38,265 nucleotides of DNA from Terriglobia bacterium (GTDB lineage Bacteria > Acidobacteriota > Terriglobia > UBA7540), in NCBI GenBank assembly GCA_030041095.1, contig JASHON010000051.1, positions 1 through 38,265 on the forward strand, written 5' to 3'. The notes beneath the pieces are model-generated. The model was given only the letters and a program-made list of their open reading frames with translations, did not search any database and was not told the origin of the DNA. This document shows, piece after piece, positions 16,723 to 25,272 of the stretch (its first letter is position 1; each line of letters begins with the position of its first letter). The position numbers and the translations under genes were made by a program.

Positions 16723-17925
16723 TCACGCGTAGCTGCTGGCTGCCGCCACGCGTCCTGCCCGCTCGCGCGTAATACGTTCCCAATAGCCGCTCGAGCGAAA
16801 TGCTGCCAACGGATCTTCCGCCAATCCCTTCGACCGCCGCCACTCGCGGAGCACAGGCCTGACGTCCGTGCTAAAAGCGTCCTTGTAGATGTTTTCCGCG
16901 TCGATTAACTTCTGCTCCTGCCGGGCTTTGGCGAGTGCCGGGAAATCGATGAGCACCGCTTTGGCGTAAAGCTCTTGCGCCGCCATCACCGTCTGAATCA
17001 TTTCCTCGATCTTTCCCTTAAGGTTATGGCTTTGATCCACCATGTAAGCAATATCCGTTCGACGGCCGGTTTCCCATTCATAGCATCGAATCTCGGCAAA
17101 AATGCGAAAAACCTGGTAGGGATCGATCGAGCCAAGCGTGAGGTCATCGTCGGCATAACGGCGGTCGTTGAAATGAAATCCGCCCAGCATGTCTTCATCG
17201 AGGAGCCAGGCAACAATCTGCTCGATATTTTGCGCCTGGTAATGATGGCCTGTATCCACCAGCACTCGAGCCTTGGGTCCCGCATATCGAGCGAGGATGA
17301 ACGCCATACCCCAGTCGGCGATATCCGTGTGATAGAAAGCTGGCTCGAAAGGCTTATACTCCACCAGCAGTCGCTGGTTCTCACCGAGCGCGTCGTGCGT
17401 TCGCTTCAGGCCTTCGCCCATCCAGCGCTTGCGCGCACGGATGTTGGCCGTGCCGGGATAGTTCGAGCCGTCCGCGAACCAAGGCGTGACGTCGCGCGAG
17501 CCAAGCTCTTGCGCGATTCGGACTGAATACAGAATATGATCGAGCGCCTGCTTCCGGATGGATTCCTGCTCGTTGCACAGCGAGCCGTGCTTGTAAACCT
17601 GGTCCTGAAACACGTTGGGGCTGATCGAGCCAGGACGCACGCCGTACCGCCCGGCCAGTTTCTCAATGTCAGCAGCTTTCGTCCCCTCCGGCACATCCCA
17701 GAGCACGTGCAATGCGATGGTCGGGCATGCGCCCGTGAACAGGTTCACCTGGCCGGCATCCGAGAATTTTTCCTCAATTGTTTTCGCAGCCGGTTGGAGG
17801 AACTTGCCGAAGCGGGTTCCCGTATCCGCAAAGGCCCAGGAGGGAAGCTCGATCCGGAAGTCGTCCAAGGCTCGTGATACCAGGTCAGTGGCGTCACTTG
17901 GAACATTTGAAGCGTGCGTTGCCAT
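16723..17925 (-). CDS. rhaI: L-rhamnose isomerase (RhaI type)
   Basis: A sugar isomerase of about 400 residues that converts L-rhamnose to L-rhamnulose. It has the xylose-isomerase-like TIM barrel with its metal and substrate blocks: WFADGSNYPG, LVEYKPFEPAFYHTD, VLVDTGHHYQ, GGFHFNDRRYADDD and DQSHNLKGKIEE. These match the RhaI branch rather than enteric RhaA. The ATG at 17925 is preferred, with AAGGAG about 11 bases upstream; the longer frame to 17982 has no support. The gene lies between the amidohydrolase and the aldolase/dehydrogenase on one strand, giving two of the three enzymes of the phosphorylated rhamnose route. No rhamnulokinase is in the window. Confidence 0.93.
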   Translation of the reverse strand: MATHASNVPSDATDLVSRALDDFRIELPSWAFADTGTRFGKFLQPAAKTIEEKFSDAGQVNLFTGACPTIALHVLWDVPEGTKAADIEKLAGRYGVRPGSISPNVFQDQVYKHGSLCNEQESIRKQALDHILYSVRIAQELGSRDVTPWFADGSNYPGTANIRARKRWMGEGLKRTHDALGENQRLLVEYKPFEPAFYHTDIADWGMAFILARYAGPKARVLVDTGHHYQAQNIEQIVAWLLDEDMLGGFHFNDRRYADDDLTLGSIDPYQVFRIFAEIRCYEWETGRRTDIAYMVDQSHNLKGKIEEMIQTVMAAQELYAKAVLIDFPALAKARQEQKLIDAENIYKDAFSTDVRPVLREWRRSKGLAEDPLAAFRSSGYWERITRERAGRVAAASSYA

Positions 17926-18000
17926 GATGTGCAAATCTCCTTTTCTAAGGATGTTTTTGTACCCGGTCAGACGGTTTGTCAAACAGGGCCCCGGGCGGTT

Positions 18001-18843
18001 TCACTTAAGCCGGTATGTTCTCTGGGCATTTTCGTAAAACAATTTTCGGCGGTTAGGTTCGCTTTCGTGCTGAGTCAGTTGAAGCAGCGTTTCCAGCCAC
18101 TGCTTCAGCGTCGCCGATTGCGTACAGACAGGCCAGTCACTGCCAAACATCACGCGGTCCCAGCCGAAACATTCGATGCAATGTTCGACATACGGCTGCA
18201 AGTCCTCCGGCTGCCATCCTGCAGGATCAGCATAGGCGATGATGCCCGAGATTTTGCACGCGATATTCGGAAGCCGGGAAATTTCCCGGATGTCGCTGCG
18301 CCAGGGGTCCATGACTCTTTCTTTCACCAGCGGAACTCCACAATGGTCCAGAACGAACTCCACATCGGGGCAGTGCTTGACGAGCTGAAGGGCGAGCGGC
18401 AATTGGCGGGCAAGGACGCAAATATCAAACGAAAGATGATAGGTTTCGAGCTTCCGGGTATGGTCGCGAAACCGGCTGCTCTGGCTTAATTCATCCCGCT
18501 GAGTATGAAGCACGCGCCGAATGCCTTTGAGAGCCCGATGGCCGGCGATGGCGTCCAAATATTGCGTGAATCCTTCGTTTTCCGGCCGCGCACACGCCAC
18601 CACACCGGCAAGAGGATTGTCTGGTTCCCCGGACAACGCCAGGATGGCGCGCGTTTCAGCTAGCATAAAAGGCTCGTCCACATCCGCCTCGACGTGAACG
18701 GACTTCTTGACCGCGAGGCCGTGGATGGCCACCTTGTAATCGCTCATAAGGAAGCTCCGGTCGAGCGCCGGAATTCCCTTGCACCACGAGTAGGTGCGCG
18801 ATTTCATGTCCCACAGGTGCTGATGGGTGTCAATAATATTCAT
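18001..18843 (-). CDS. Amidohydrolase-2 family hydrolase (fuconolactonase / rhamnonolactonase-like)
   Basis: A TIM-barrel metal-dependent hydrolase of about 280 residues. It starts MNIIDTHQHLWD, the usual metal-binding opening of this family, and has FVLDHCGVP, CKISG and the C-terminal FGSDWPVC with a catalytic-type aspartate. Close families open sugar lactones (L-fucono- or L-rhamnono-lactone) or hydrolyse related carboxylates. The ATG at 18843 is preferred because it gives the family start; CAGGG lies about 10 bases upstream. As the first gene of the rhamnose cluster it may hydrolyse a rhamnose-derived lactone, which would imply an oxidative side route, but the substrate cannot be read from the sequence. 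Confidence 0.85.
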   Translation of the reverse strand: MNIIDTHQHLWDMKSRTYSWCKGIPALDRSFLMSDYKVAIHGLAVKKSVHVEADVDEPFMLAETRAILALSGEPDNPLAGVVACARPENEGFTQYLDAIAGHRALKGIRRVLHTQRDELSQSSRFRDHTRKLETYHLSFDICVLARQLPLALQLVKHCPDVEFVLDHCGVPLVKERVMDPWRSDIREISRLPNIACKISGIIAYADPAGWQPEDLQPYVEHCIECFGWDRVMFGSDWPVCTQSATLKQWLETLLQLTQHESEPNRRKLFYENAQRTYRLK

Positions 18844-18870
18844 TGAGCTTACGCCCTGACAAGCCCCTCG

Positions 18871-18924
18871 GTGAACCCTCACCCGGCGCTTGCGCGCCGC
18901 CCTCCCCGCAAAGGGGCCGAGGGT
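18871..18924. repeat. Small palindrome-rich intergenic element
   Basis: ACCCTC at 18875-18880 pairs with GAGGGT at 18919-18924. Inside are CCCC-GCAAA-GGGG (18904-18916) and a GC-rich dyad near 18885-18898. The layout resembles dispersed intergenic repeats of many GC-rich bacteria. It lies between the amidohydrolase start and the end of the next gene upstream, so it is in the leader or promoter zone of the rhamnose cluster. Only one copy is visible here. Confidence 0.4.
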
Positions 18925-19068
18925 AGGATTTCATTCTTTGCCGCACGCGCAAAGCGGCATAACGAACGGGTACGGGGTTTCCAGTAACCTACGCGGTACT
19001 GCGCATTACAAGCCAACCCTCGTCTCTGGCCGAAGATGCGGGGGAAGACCTGACGGGAGCCGGGGCCG

Positions 19069-19782
19069 TCAATTCTTCTCGTTCTTCTCGATACGGTCGA
19101 GAATCCTTTTCGCCCGATCCTGAGCCAGAACAAGGTAACGAGGGTTATGAATGATGGCTTCGAGCGCCCCGGTCATCAGTTGAGGGTCCGCAAGGGAATG
19201 GTTATTGAGATCAATTTCGATGAGCGTAAGCTGGCGCGGCAGTCCGAGATGGTCGTATTTCATGGCATAGTCCAACGCCGAGATGTGAAGCTCCACGGCG
19301 CTCACTTTCTCGAACAAGTCCACTAACCTGGAAGCCGTCCGGTTCGTCGAGTAGTTGAACTGAGTGCTGTAGCGCTGCCTGCCATCCCGATAGGTGAAGG
19401 TTTTCAATCCGAGGTCGGCAACACGCTTGCGGCTTTCAAGCTGGACGTTATGAAAGTCATTGAGGTCGCCGGCGAGACGAAACAATTCTTGAGTTACGTC
19501 AAGAGAAAGCTTGAACGGGCGAGGGTGCGGCGCCTCGTTCAGGGCACGTCCATCGTAGGACCCTGTTCCGTCGGAGTTCACCACGACTTCTTCGTACGCC
19601 GGGACGCTGCCTTTGAGAACCTTGGTGTAAATGAGCTGGGGATAGGACGAAGACGATGACGCGGCGCCCGACGGGTTTGCAGGAGCTGCGGAACCGCTTG
19701 CCACAATAAAAGCCGCAAGCCCCAGAAACACCGCACTCCAGCGAAGCTGCGAATAGTGAGCGTGGCCTGCCATCTTGAGCAT
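19069..19782 (-). CDS. Secreted protein of unknown function
   Basis: I do not recognise a family. An N-terminal signal sequence (hydrophobic stretch near residues 13-30, ending SGSAAPA) is followed by a Ser-rich linker and a globular part of about 190 residues. That part has a VVVNSDGTGSYDGR strand and a KTFTYRDGRQRYSTQFNYS beta section. The C-terminal region is helical and charged. The frame could extend to 19830, but those first residues lie in what looks like an intergenic repeat, so I start at the ATG at 19782; the ATG at 19773 is equally possible. Neither has a strong Shine-Dalgarno sequence. It lies 87 bp downstream of YebC on the same strand. Confidence 0.65.
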   Translation of the reverse strand: MLKMAGHAHYSQLRWSAVFLGLAAFIVASGSAAPANPSGAASSSSSYPQLIYTKVLKGSVPAYEEVVVNSDGTGSYDGRALNEAPHPRPFKLSLDVTQELFRLAGDLNDFHNVQLESRKRVADLGLKTFTYRDGRQRYSTQFNYSTNRTASRLVDLFEKVSAVELHISALDYAMKYDHLGLPRQLTLIEIDLNNHSLADPQLMTGALEAIIHNPRYLVLAQDRAKRILDRIEKNEKN

Positions 19783-19805
19783 AGCGAAGCGCCCGCGGCG
19801 GGCGT

Positions 19806-19832
19806 TCCCGTCCTTCGCTGCGCTCAGCATGA
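19806..19832. repeat. Dispersed-repeat-like segment
   Basis: Read on the minus strand, this stretch has the form TGTCATGCTGAGCGCAGCG followed by AAGGACGG. From memory it resembles the TGTCATyCTGAGCG-type segments found between genes in many acidobacterial and related genomes. Its presence argues against translation beginning at 19830. Only one copy is visible in this window. Confidence 0.35.
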
Positions 19833-19869
19833 CAGATGGGTTTGAAAGGACGCGAGGCTTTGCCGAAGC

Positions 19870-20625
19870 CTAACCGGCCTCCGCCAGTTCGCGAAGCTCC
19901 TTTTCCTCTACGTCAAAATTGGCATACACATGCTGCACGTCTTCGTGATCTTCCAGTTCTTCGCTGAGCCGGAGCATCTGCTGCGCACTCTTGCCGCTGA
20001 GCTTCACGTAGGTCTGCGGTACCATGGATACTTCTGCTAACGCAGGCACAATTTGCGCCGACTTCAGTTTGTCCACCACTTGGGGCAGGCCACCGGGCGT
20101 GGTGAAGATTTCCCAGTTCTCACCGTCGTCGTTCAGATCCTCAGCGCCGGCCTCCATCACCAGATTCAGCAATTTCTCCTCGTCGGCCTTTTCCTTTTCA
20201 ACCACGACATAGCCCTTCTTGTGGAACATCCACGCGACGCAGCCGTTTTCACCCAGGTTTCCACCGTGCTTGCCGAGAATATGGCGAAGCTCAGAAATAG
20301 TGCGGTTCTTGTTGTCTGTGGCCACGTCCAGCATCAAGGCGACCCCGCCCGGCCCGTACCCTTCGTAAACCGCTTCTTCAAAAGAGGCGCCGGGCAACTC
20401 GCCGGTGCCTTTTTGAATGGCGCGCTTGATGTTGTCTGCCGGCATATTCTCGGCCTTGGCAGCGTTGATGGCCGCGCGCAAACGCGGATTGCCGTCCGGC
20501 TCGCCACCTCCTATTCGCGCGGCAACCGTAATTTCTTTGATCAACCGGGTGAAGATTTTCCCCCGGCGGGCGTCGAGCGCGCCCTTCTTATGTTTGATCG
20601 TCGCCCATTTCGAATGGCCTGACAT
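19870..20625 (-). CDS. yebC: YebC/PmpR family protein
   Basis: A 251-residue protein with the full YebC signature: MSGHSKWATIKHKKG at the start, RLIKEITVAARIGG, ENMPADNIKRAIQKGTGE, YEGYGPGGVALM and the TYVKLSG / DHEDVQHVYANF C-terminal region. The length is typical. Members were described as DNA-binding regulators, and recent work ties some to relief of ribosome stalling; both readings are family knowledge, not visible here. GAGG lies seven bases before the ATG. It is divergent from the cyclophilin gene, with 194 bp between them holding both promoters. Confidence 0.96.
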   Translation of the reverse strand: MSGHSKWATIKHKKGALDARRGKIFTRLIKEITVAARIGGGEPDGNPRLRAAINAAKAENMPADNIKRAIQKGTGELPGASFEEAVYEGYGPGGVALMLDVATDNKNRTISELRHILGKHGGNLGENGCVAWMFHKKGYVVVEKEKADEEKLLNLVMEAGAEDLNDDGENWEIFTTPGGLPQVVDKLKSAQIVPALAEVSMVPQTYVKLSGKSAQQMLRLSEELEDHEDVQHVYANFDVEEKELRELAEAG

Positions 20626-20819
20626 ACGAATGCCTCAATTATTTACCCACGATTTAGACGCAGATCGTTACGCGGCAAAGGCCGCAGCCCGCAGGTTTTG
20701 CGGGAATCCCGCGTCTTTCCAAACCCTTAAAATGCTATCATATCACTGGCGGGGCGTCACCTCGGAAAGGCTGAGCCGTTGGACGCCGCAAGCTGCCTGT
20801 TCGAGAGGAATCCCCAACA

Positions 20820-21488
20820 ATGAGGCGAGCCACATTGATAACGCTTGTGCTTTCGACGACTTTCTGCTCTGGGGTCCTGGCTGCACAGACGAGATCATCG
20901 GAGCGAAGCGACGAATCTGCCCTGCTTCACCCTGCTCGATTGCGTGCAACCGCTCCAGATGTCTACGAAGTGGAGTTTCATACAACGAAGGGAAATATTA
21001 TGGTTCGCGTGACGCGGGCCTGGGCGCCGCGCGGCGCCGACCGGTTCTATAACCTTGTGGAGCATCACTTCTTCGATGGCTCCGCGTTCTTTCGTGTCCT
21101 GGCCGGCTTTGTGGCCCAGTTTGGCCTCAGCTCGAGTCCGCGCATTTCGGCCGCGTGGGCGCGAGCCACCATCCCGGACGATCCCGTATTGAAAAGCAAC
21201 TTGCGCGGCACGCTCTCGTTCGCCACGGCCGGCCCGAACACCCGCACCACTCAGTTGTTCATCAACCTTGGCAACAACACGCGTCTCGATGCGATGGGCT
21301 TTGCGCCGTTTGGCGAAGTCGTTGAAGGGATGAACGTGGTCGATGAGTTGTACTCCGCGTACGGTGACGGACCGCCGAGCGGCGACGGACCCAACCAGTC
21401 GCTCATCAGCCGCGAAGGTAACACTTATCTTGAGCGGGACTTTCCCCACCTGGATCGCATACTGACGGCCCGCGTGCTGCCTCGCTAG
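20820..21488 (+). CDS. Secreted cyclophilin-type peptidyl-prolyl cis-trans isomerase
   Basis: A 222-residue exported protein. A signal peptide (about residues 1-22) is followed by a cyclophilin domain with TTKGNIMVRVTRAWAPRGADRFYNLV, a FFRVLAGFVAQFG segment carrying the FFR catalytic region, LSFATAGPNTRTTQLFINLGNN and the FGEVVEGMNVVDELY closing block. It would catalyse prolyl isomerisation in the periplasm. A few active-site positions differ from the strict consensus (LAGFVAQFG where VIPGFMIQGG is usual), so activity may be altered. AGAGGA precedes the ATG by about nine bases. A stretch after the signal peptide is rich in Ser/Arg. Confidence 0.88.
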   Translation: MRRATLITLVLSTTFCSGVLAAQTRSSERSDESALLHPARLRATAPDVYEVEFHTTKGNIMVRVTRAWAPRGADRFYNLVEHHFFDGSAFFRVLAGFVAQFGLSSSPRISAAWARATIPDDPVLKSNLRGTLSFATAGPNTRTTQLFINLGNNTRLDAMGFAPFGEVVEGMNVVDELYSAYGDGPPSGDGPNQSLISREGNTYLERDFPHLDRILTARVLPR

Positions 21489-21564
21489 CTCGTCGATGCG
21501 AGATTCAGGTTGGCCTTCGTTCCGTGTATCCTGCGCGAGGCGCTCAGCCTCGGCAAGCGCACGC

Positions 21565-22317
21565 TCAGGCCGTTTCAGTTCGTCCGACGGGGCCACCGCT
21601 TGCAGCGCTCGCCGGGGCGGCTCCGCGGGCCTCGGTAATGAGAGGATAGATCGCCCCAGCGATGATTCCGCCGATGATCGGCGCTACCCAGAAAAGCCAG
21701 AGTTGGTGGATGGCCCATCCGCCTGCGAACAATGCCGGTCCGGTGCTCCGCGCCGGATTCACCGAAGTGTTCGTCACCGGAATGCTGATCAGATGAATGA
21801 GCGTCAGCCCCAGGCCAATTGCCACGCCAGCAAATCCGGATGCCGCCAGCCTATCTGTCGCCCCCAGGATGATGAAGACGAACACAAAGGTCATCACGAT
21901 TTCGCAGATCAGACACGCGTGAAGCGCATAGCCGCCCGGTGAATGCGCTCCGTAACCGTCTGAGGCAAAGCCACCGCTCAGGCTGAAAGAAGGAATTCCC
22001 GAGGCAATCTCGTAAAGAATTGCACTCGCGATGATCGCTCCCACCACTTGGGCGATGATGTAAGGCACCACTTCGCTCCACGGAAAACGCCCGCCCGTGG
22101 CGAGGCCAAAAGTGACCGCAGGATTGATGTGTGCTCCGGAAATGTGTCCAACAGCGTAACACATGGTGAGTTGCGCCAGGCCGAATGCCAGTGCAACTCC
22201 CACAAAGCCGATCCCAAGTTTTGGAAATTTCGCCGAAAGAACCGCGGCGCCGCAACCTCCCAGAACCAGGCAGAATGTACCCAGGCATTCTGCACCCAGC
22301 CGTTTCGTGAGTGGCAT
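21565..22317 (-). CDS. aqpZ: Aquaporin Z (MIP family water channel)
   Basis: A channel of about 250 residues with six membrane segments and both NPA half-helices: HINPAVTF in the first half and [13 protein letters not shown] in the second. The blocks [36 protein letters not shown] and [14 protein letters not shown] closely follow E. coli AqpZ, which supports a water channel rather than a glycerol facilitator. The ATG at 22317 has AGGAG eight bases upstream and yields a typical [14 protein letters not shown] start; the longer frame to 22341 is unlikely. The C-terminal tail is Ala/Gly-rich and slightly longer than usual. It is divergent from the dienelactone hydrolase gene, with 251 bp between starts. 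Confidence 0.95.
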   Translation of the reverse strand: MPLTKRLGAECLGTFCLVLGGCGAAVLSAKFPKLGIGFVGVALAFGLAQLTMCYAVGHISGAHINPAVTFGLATGGRFPWSEVVPYIIAQVVGAIIASAILYEIASGIPSFSLSGGFASDGYGAHSPGGYALHACLICEIVMTFVFVFIILGATDRLAASGFAGVAIGLGLTLIHLISIPVTNTSVNPARSTGPALFAGGWAIHQLWLFWVAPIIGGIIAGAIYPLITEARGAAPASAASGGPVGRTETA

Positions 22318-22568
22318 CGATGCGTCTCCTTTTGTTTTCAAATGAAGAATGTTATGGAATCGATTGCGCCCAGACTATATCTCGGAGTTCGCTTGCAGTC
22401 AACGCGGAAGCCTTGTGCTGGAAGACGGTCAACATACCCTCGATTCCGAAAGCGCCCCTGCCGCTCTGTTGTGCGCTCCGAGGCAGCCCGTCCAGGCAAG
22501 GAGATTTAACCCTTTTAATCCATCTGCCCCTGCACGATAATTCGGAAATCACGATTCGAGGTGCTCTA

Positions 22569-23327
22569 ATGAATCCGCGTCTTCACCTTTTTATCGTAGC
22601 GTTTCTCAGTGTCGCCATAGGGCAAAGCACAGCTTGGGGTTCTGTAAAGACGGAAACGGTCCGTTACCGCAGCGGAGATGAGACCGTAAGCGCTTTTCTG
22701 GCTCTGCCCTCGTCGAGTGGAAAACACCCGGCGCTGGTGGTCATCCACGAGTGGTGGGGTTTGGTGCCGTGGGTGAAGGATCAGGCCGGGCGGCTCGCCG
22801 CAAACGGCTATGTCGCGCTCGCCGTCGATCTCTACCGGGGCGCCACCGCGGAGAATTCTTCGCAAGCGTCCAAGCTGGCGCGCGGCCTGCCTCCGGCGCG
22901 CGCTCTGGGGGACCTTCAGGCAGCGTACCAATATCTGGCTTCACGTCCGGACGTTGAACCGGCCAGGATCGGTGTGATCGGATGGTGTATGGGAGGCGGA
23001 TGGGCGCTTCGTCTGGCTGAGCACCAACCGCACCTGGCAGCATGCGTTGTCAATTACGGCGCACTGCCTCAATCGCAAGAATCGATCAGAGCTATCAAAG
23101 CACCCGTTCTAGGCAATTTCGGCCGGGATGATCGCGGAATACCGCCCGCCGCAGTGACGGCATTTGCGGCAGCCATGAAAGCCGCCGGGAACAACATCCA
23201 CGTAAAGATCTATGCTGGCGCCGGCCATGCGTTTCAAAATCCCAACAACAAAGCGGGCTATCGTCCGCAGGCGGCACGCGACGCTTGGGCACGAACTCTC
23301 GCGTTTTTGAACCGGACGCTCCAATGA
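22569..23327 (+). CDS. Secreted dienelactone hydrolase family protein
   Basis: A 252-residue alpha/beta hydrolase with a signal peptide (residues 1-24). The dienelactone hydrolase triad is visible: nucleophile C140 in GVIGWCMGGGW, an aspartate at 187/188 in NFGRDD, and H220 in GAGHAFQNP. E61 in the VVIHEWWGL block is the residue that tunes the cysteine in this family. The ATG at 22569 has GAGG seven bases upstream and gives a clean signal peptide. Export is common in acidobacterial members, whose true substrates are mostly unknown; a chlororesorcinol-type pathway is not suggested by neighbours. It converges with the dipeptidase, leaving nine bases between. Confidence 0.9.
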   Translation: MNPRLHLFIVAFLSVAIGQSTAWGSVKTETVRYRSGDETVSAFLALPSSSGKHPALVVIHEWWGLVPWVKDQAGRLAANGYVALAVDLYRGATAENSSQASKLARGLPPARALGDLQAAYQYLASRPDVEPARIGVIGWCMGGGWALRLAEHQPHLAACVVNYGALPQSQESIRAIKAPVLGNFGRDDRGIPPAAVTAFAAAMKAAGNNIHVKIYAGAGHAFQNPNNKAGYRPQAARDAWARTLAFLNRTLQ

Positions 23328-23336
23328 CGCTGTGGA

Positions 23337-24728
23337 CTATTGGCCGAGAAGGTCGAGGTACAGACCCATCGCCTCGATCCCGCGGTAGAAATTGGGGAGA
23401 TGGAACTTCTCATTGGGCGCGTGAAGGTTGTCATCGGGCAGGCCGAATCCCATCAGGACCACCGGGATCTTAAGGTAGCGGGCGAACAGCCCGGCAATGG
23501 GAATCGTTCCACCGCAGCGCACGAAGACGGCTTTTTTCTCAAACGCCTTCTCCAAGGCTAGCGCTGCGGTCTTAACGTAACGGTTCTCGATGTCCACGAC
23601 GGTCGCAGGAGCCTGGCTGAGCGGGCGGACGGTGGTGCGGATGGCCGGCGGCGTAAGAGCTTTGACGCGGCGTGATAGCAACCGGATGACTTCAGCCGGC
23701 TGCATCATGGGCACGAGCCGCATGCTGATTTTGGCCGCCGCCACTGCAGGGATAACCGTCTTGGGCCCTTCACCCGTGAATCCTCCGCGGATGCCGTGAA
23801 CTTCGAGCGTTGGGCGCGCCCAAAGCCGCTCCAGAACGCTGAAGCCAACTTCCCCCTCAAGCGCCCGCGCACCCACCTCCTTTTTCAATAACGCCCGCTC
23901 GTTGAAGGGCAGGCGCTTCCAGCCCGCCAACTCCGGCGCGGAAGGCCGCTTTACACGGCGATAAATGCCCGGAATAAGGATTTTTCCGTCACGTCCCTTC
24001 AATCCCGCAATGATCTCAGCCAACGCTTGAAGGGGGTTTGGCGCGGCGCCGCCGTACGCGCCGGAATGGAGGTCGTGCGCGGATCCGCGCGCTTCCACTT
24101 CCACGTAGACCAGCCCGCGCAGTCCTGTCGTGATGGCGGGAACGCCGGGCGCAAACATGGCCGTATCGCAGATCACTGCCGCGTCTGCTCGCAACTTGTC
24201 CGGGTGGTGGGGCACGTAGCTTTCGATGTGCGCGCCACCGACTTCTTCCTCCCCCTCAATCAGAAACTTGACGTTGACGGGCAACCGCCCGACTCCTTTC
24301 AAAAATCCTTCCACGGCTTTCAACAGGATCAGAGTGTTCCCTTTGTCGTCGGAAGCGCCCCGAGCGTAAACGTCCTGGCCGCGGATGGCAGGCTCGAACG
24401 GCGGATCGATCCACTCGTCGATCGGATCTGCGGGCTGTACGTCATAGTGGCCATAGAACAAGATCGTCGGATTGCCGGGTGCGCCTAACCACTCAGAATA
24501 GACAAGCGGGTTTCGACCGGCTTCACCTTCAATCAGTTCGGTGTTGCTCATTCCCAGCGAGCGGAGCCCTTCGGAAAGCACTTCCGCGGCCTTTCGCACA
24601 TCTGCCTTATGTTGGGGCAGCGTGCTCACGCCGGGGATGCGCAGGAACTGAATGAATTCCGCCAGGAAGCGTTCCCGGTTTTCACGGTAATAGCCGAGGG
24701 CCGTTGTCAGCACGGTTTTCGGATTCAC
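23337..24728 (-). CDS. M20 family dipeptidase
   Basis: A 463-residue zinc peptidase of the M20 CNDP-like branch. Metal ligands and catalytic residues are visible: H94 and the nearby aspartate in YGHYDVQP, GASDDKG near 124-130, the EGEEEVGG block near 158-165 with the catalytic glutamate, DTAMF near 188, and a C-terminal histidine in NEKFHLPNF. A dimerisation lid domain fills the middle. It hydrolyses short peptides, usually in the cytoplasm. The start is a GTG at 24728 that overlaps the stop of the XRE regulator gene (GTGA). There is no strong Shine-Dalgarno sequence, so translation is probably coupled to the regulator. Confidence 0.93.
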   Translation of the reverse strand: MNPKTVLTTALGYYRENRERFLAEFIQFLRIPGVSTLPQHKADVRKAAEVLSEGLRSLGMSNTELIEGEAGRNPLVYSEWLGAPGNPTILFYGHYDVQPADPIDEWIDPPFEPAIRGQDVYARGASDDKGNTLILLKAVEGFLKGVGRLPVNVKFLIEGEEEVGGAHIESYVPHHPDKLRADAAVICDTAMFAPGVPAITTGLRGLVYVEVEARGSAHDLHSGAYGGAAPNPLQALAEIIAGLKGRDGKILIPGIYRRVKRPSAPELAGWKRLPFNERALLKKEVGARALEGEVGFSVLERLWARPTLEVHGIRGGFTGEGPKTVIPAVAAAKISMRLVPMMQPAEVIRLLSRRVKALTPPAIRTTVRPLSQAPATVVDIENRYVKTAALALEKAFEKKAVFVRCGGTIPIAGLFARYLKIPVVLMGFGLPDDNLHAPNEKFHLPNFYRGIEAMGLYLDLLGQ

Positions 24729-25210
24729 GACATGGACACAGCAGGTTCTGTTGAAGGAGCATGCGTTCGGGCCGCTTTGAGTTCTGCCACCTGACGTTGC
24801 AAGTCCGCGGCCAAGTCCTCGAGGATGCGAAGTTGCTCAGCCCGCCGCTCGCAAAGGCGCTCAAGCCGGGCAATTTGCCGTCGCAGCCGGGCATTTTCCC
24901 GGTCGGCCATCTGGTTGTGCACCGGGAGGCTCACCCGTTTCCCAGCGGTACGGCCCCGCTCCGGGACCACCCCACCGGCCACACGGTTCTGTGTTTCCCG
25001 GATCAAATCCTCTACGCCGCGCCTCTCTGCTCCCGGCGGACACAGCTTTGCCAGCAGGAGGAGCCGCGCGAGGTCAGGCTGATTGCGGCCGCGCTCCCAG
25101 TGCTGCACCGCTGCCTTGGTGGCATTCAGGCGGCGCGAAAGACCCTCCTGGCTCAGCCCCATCCGTTGCCGCGCCTGACGAATGACGCGGCGTACATCGA
25201 TCGATGCCAT
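24725..25210 (-). CDS. XRE-type helix-turn-helix regulator with coiled-coil tail
   Basis: A 161-residue regulator. The N-terminal helix-turn-helix (about residues 6-60) is clear: VRRVIRQARQRMGLSQEGLS, then RRLNATKAAVQHWERGRNQPD. Residues 102-147 are a charged, heptad-like coiled coil that probably drives oligomerisation. The ATG at 25210 is chosen because GGAG lies eight bases upstream. The gene reads directly into the M20 dipeptidase with a four-base overlap, so the regulator may control its own operon. Upstream, the inverted repeat CCTATTC / GAATAGG (25221-25260) overlaps its ribosome-binding site and flanks a plus-strand promoter; this is a candidate operator. Confidence 0.88.
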   Translation of the reverse strand: MASIDVRRVIRQARQRMGLSQEGLSRRLNATKAAVQHWERGRNQPDLARLLLLAKLCPPGAERRGVEDLIRETQNRVAGGVVPERGRTAGKRVSLPVHNQMADRENARLRRQIARLERLCERRAEQLRILEDLAADLQRQVAELKAARTHAPSTEPAVSMS

Positions 25211-25220
25211 CGCTGTTTCT

Positions 25221-25260
25221 CCTATTCGAGATTTCGCTTGACAAACACCACATGAATAGG
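25221..25260. promoter_or_regulatory. Inverted repeat CCTATTC-N26-GAATAGG, candidate XRE operator
   Basis: Two perfect 7-bp half-sites, 25221-25227 and 25254-25260, lie 33 bp apart centre to centre, about three helical turns. One touches the Shine-Dalgarno region of the XRE gene and the other the spacer end of the plus-strand promoter. A related TATTCATRTG word occurs at 25487-25496 (+) and 25249-25258 (-). Binding by the adjacent regulator is inferred. Confidence 0.45.
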
Positions 25261-25267
25261 CTACCTT
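25238..25267 (+). promoter_or_regulatory. Predicted plus-strand promoter
   Basis: Perfect TTGACA at 25238-25243, then 17 or 18 bp to CTACCT/TACCTT at 25261-25267 as a weak -10. It would start transcription near 25273, into a stretch with no convincing protein gene but ending in an intrinsic terminator. It lies between the two half-sites of the inverted repeat. Confidence 0.5.
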
Positions 25268-25272
25268 AGAAG

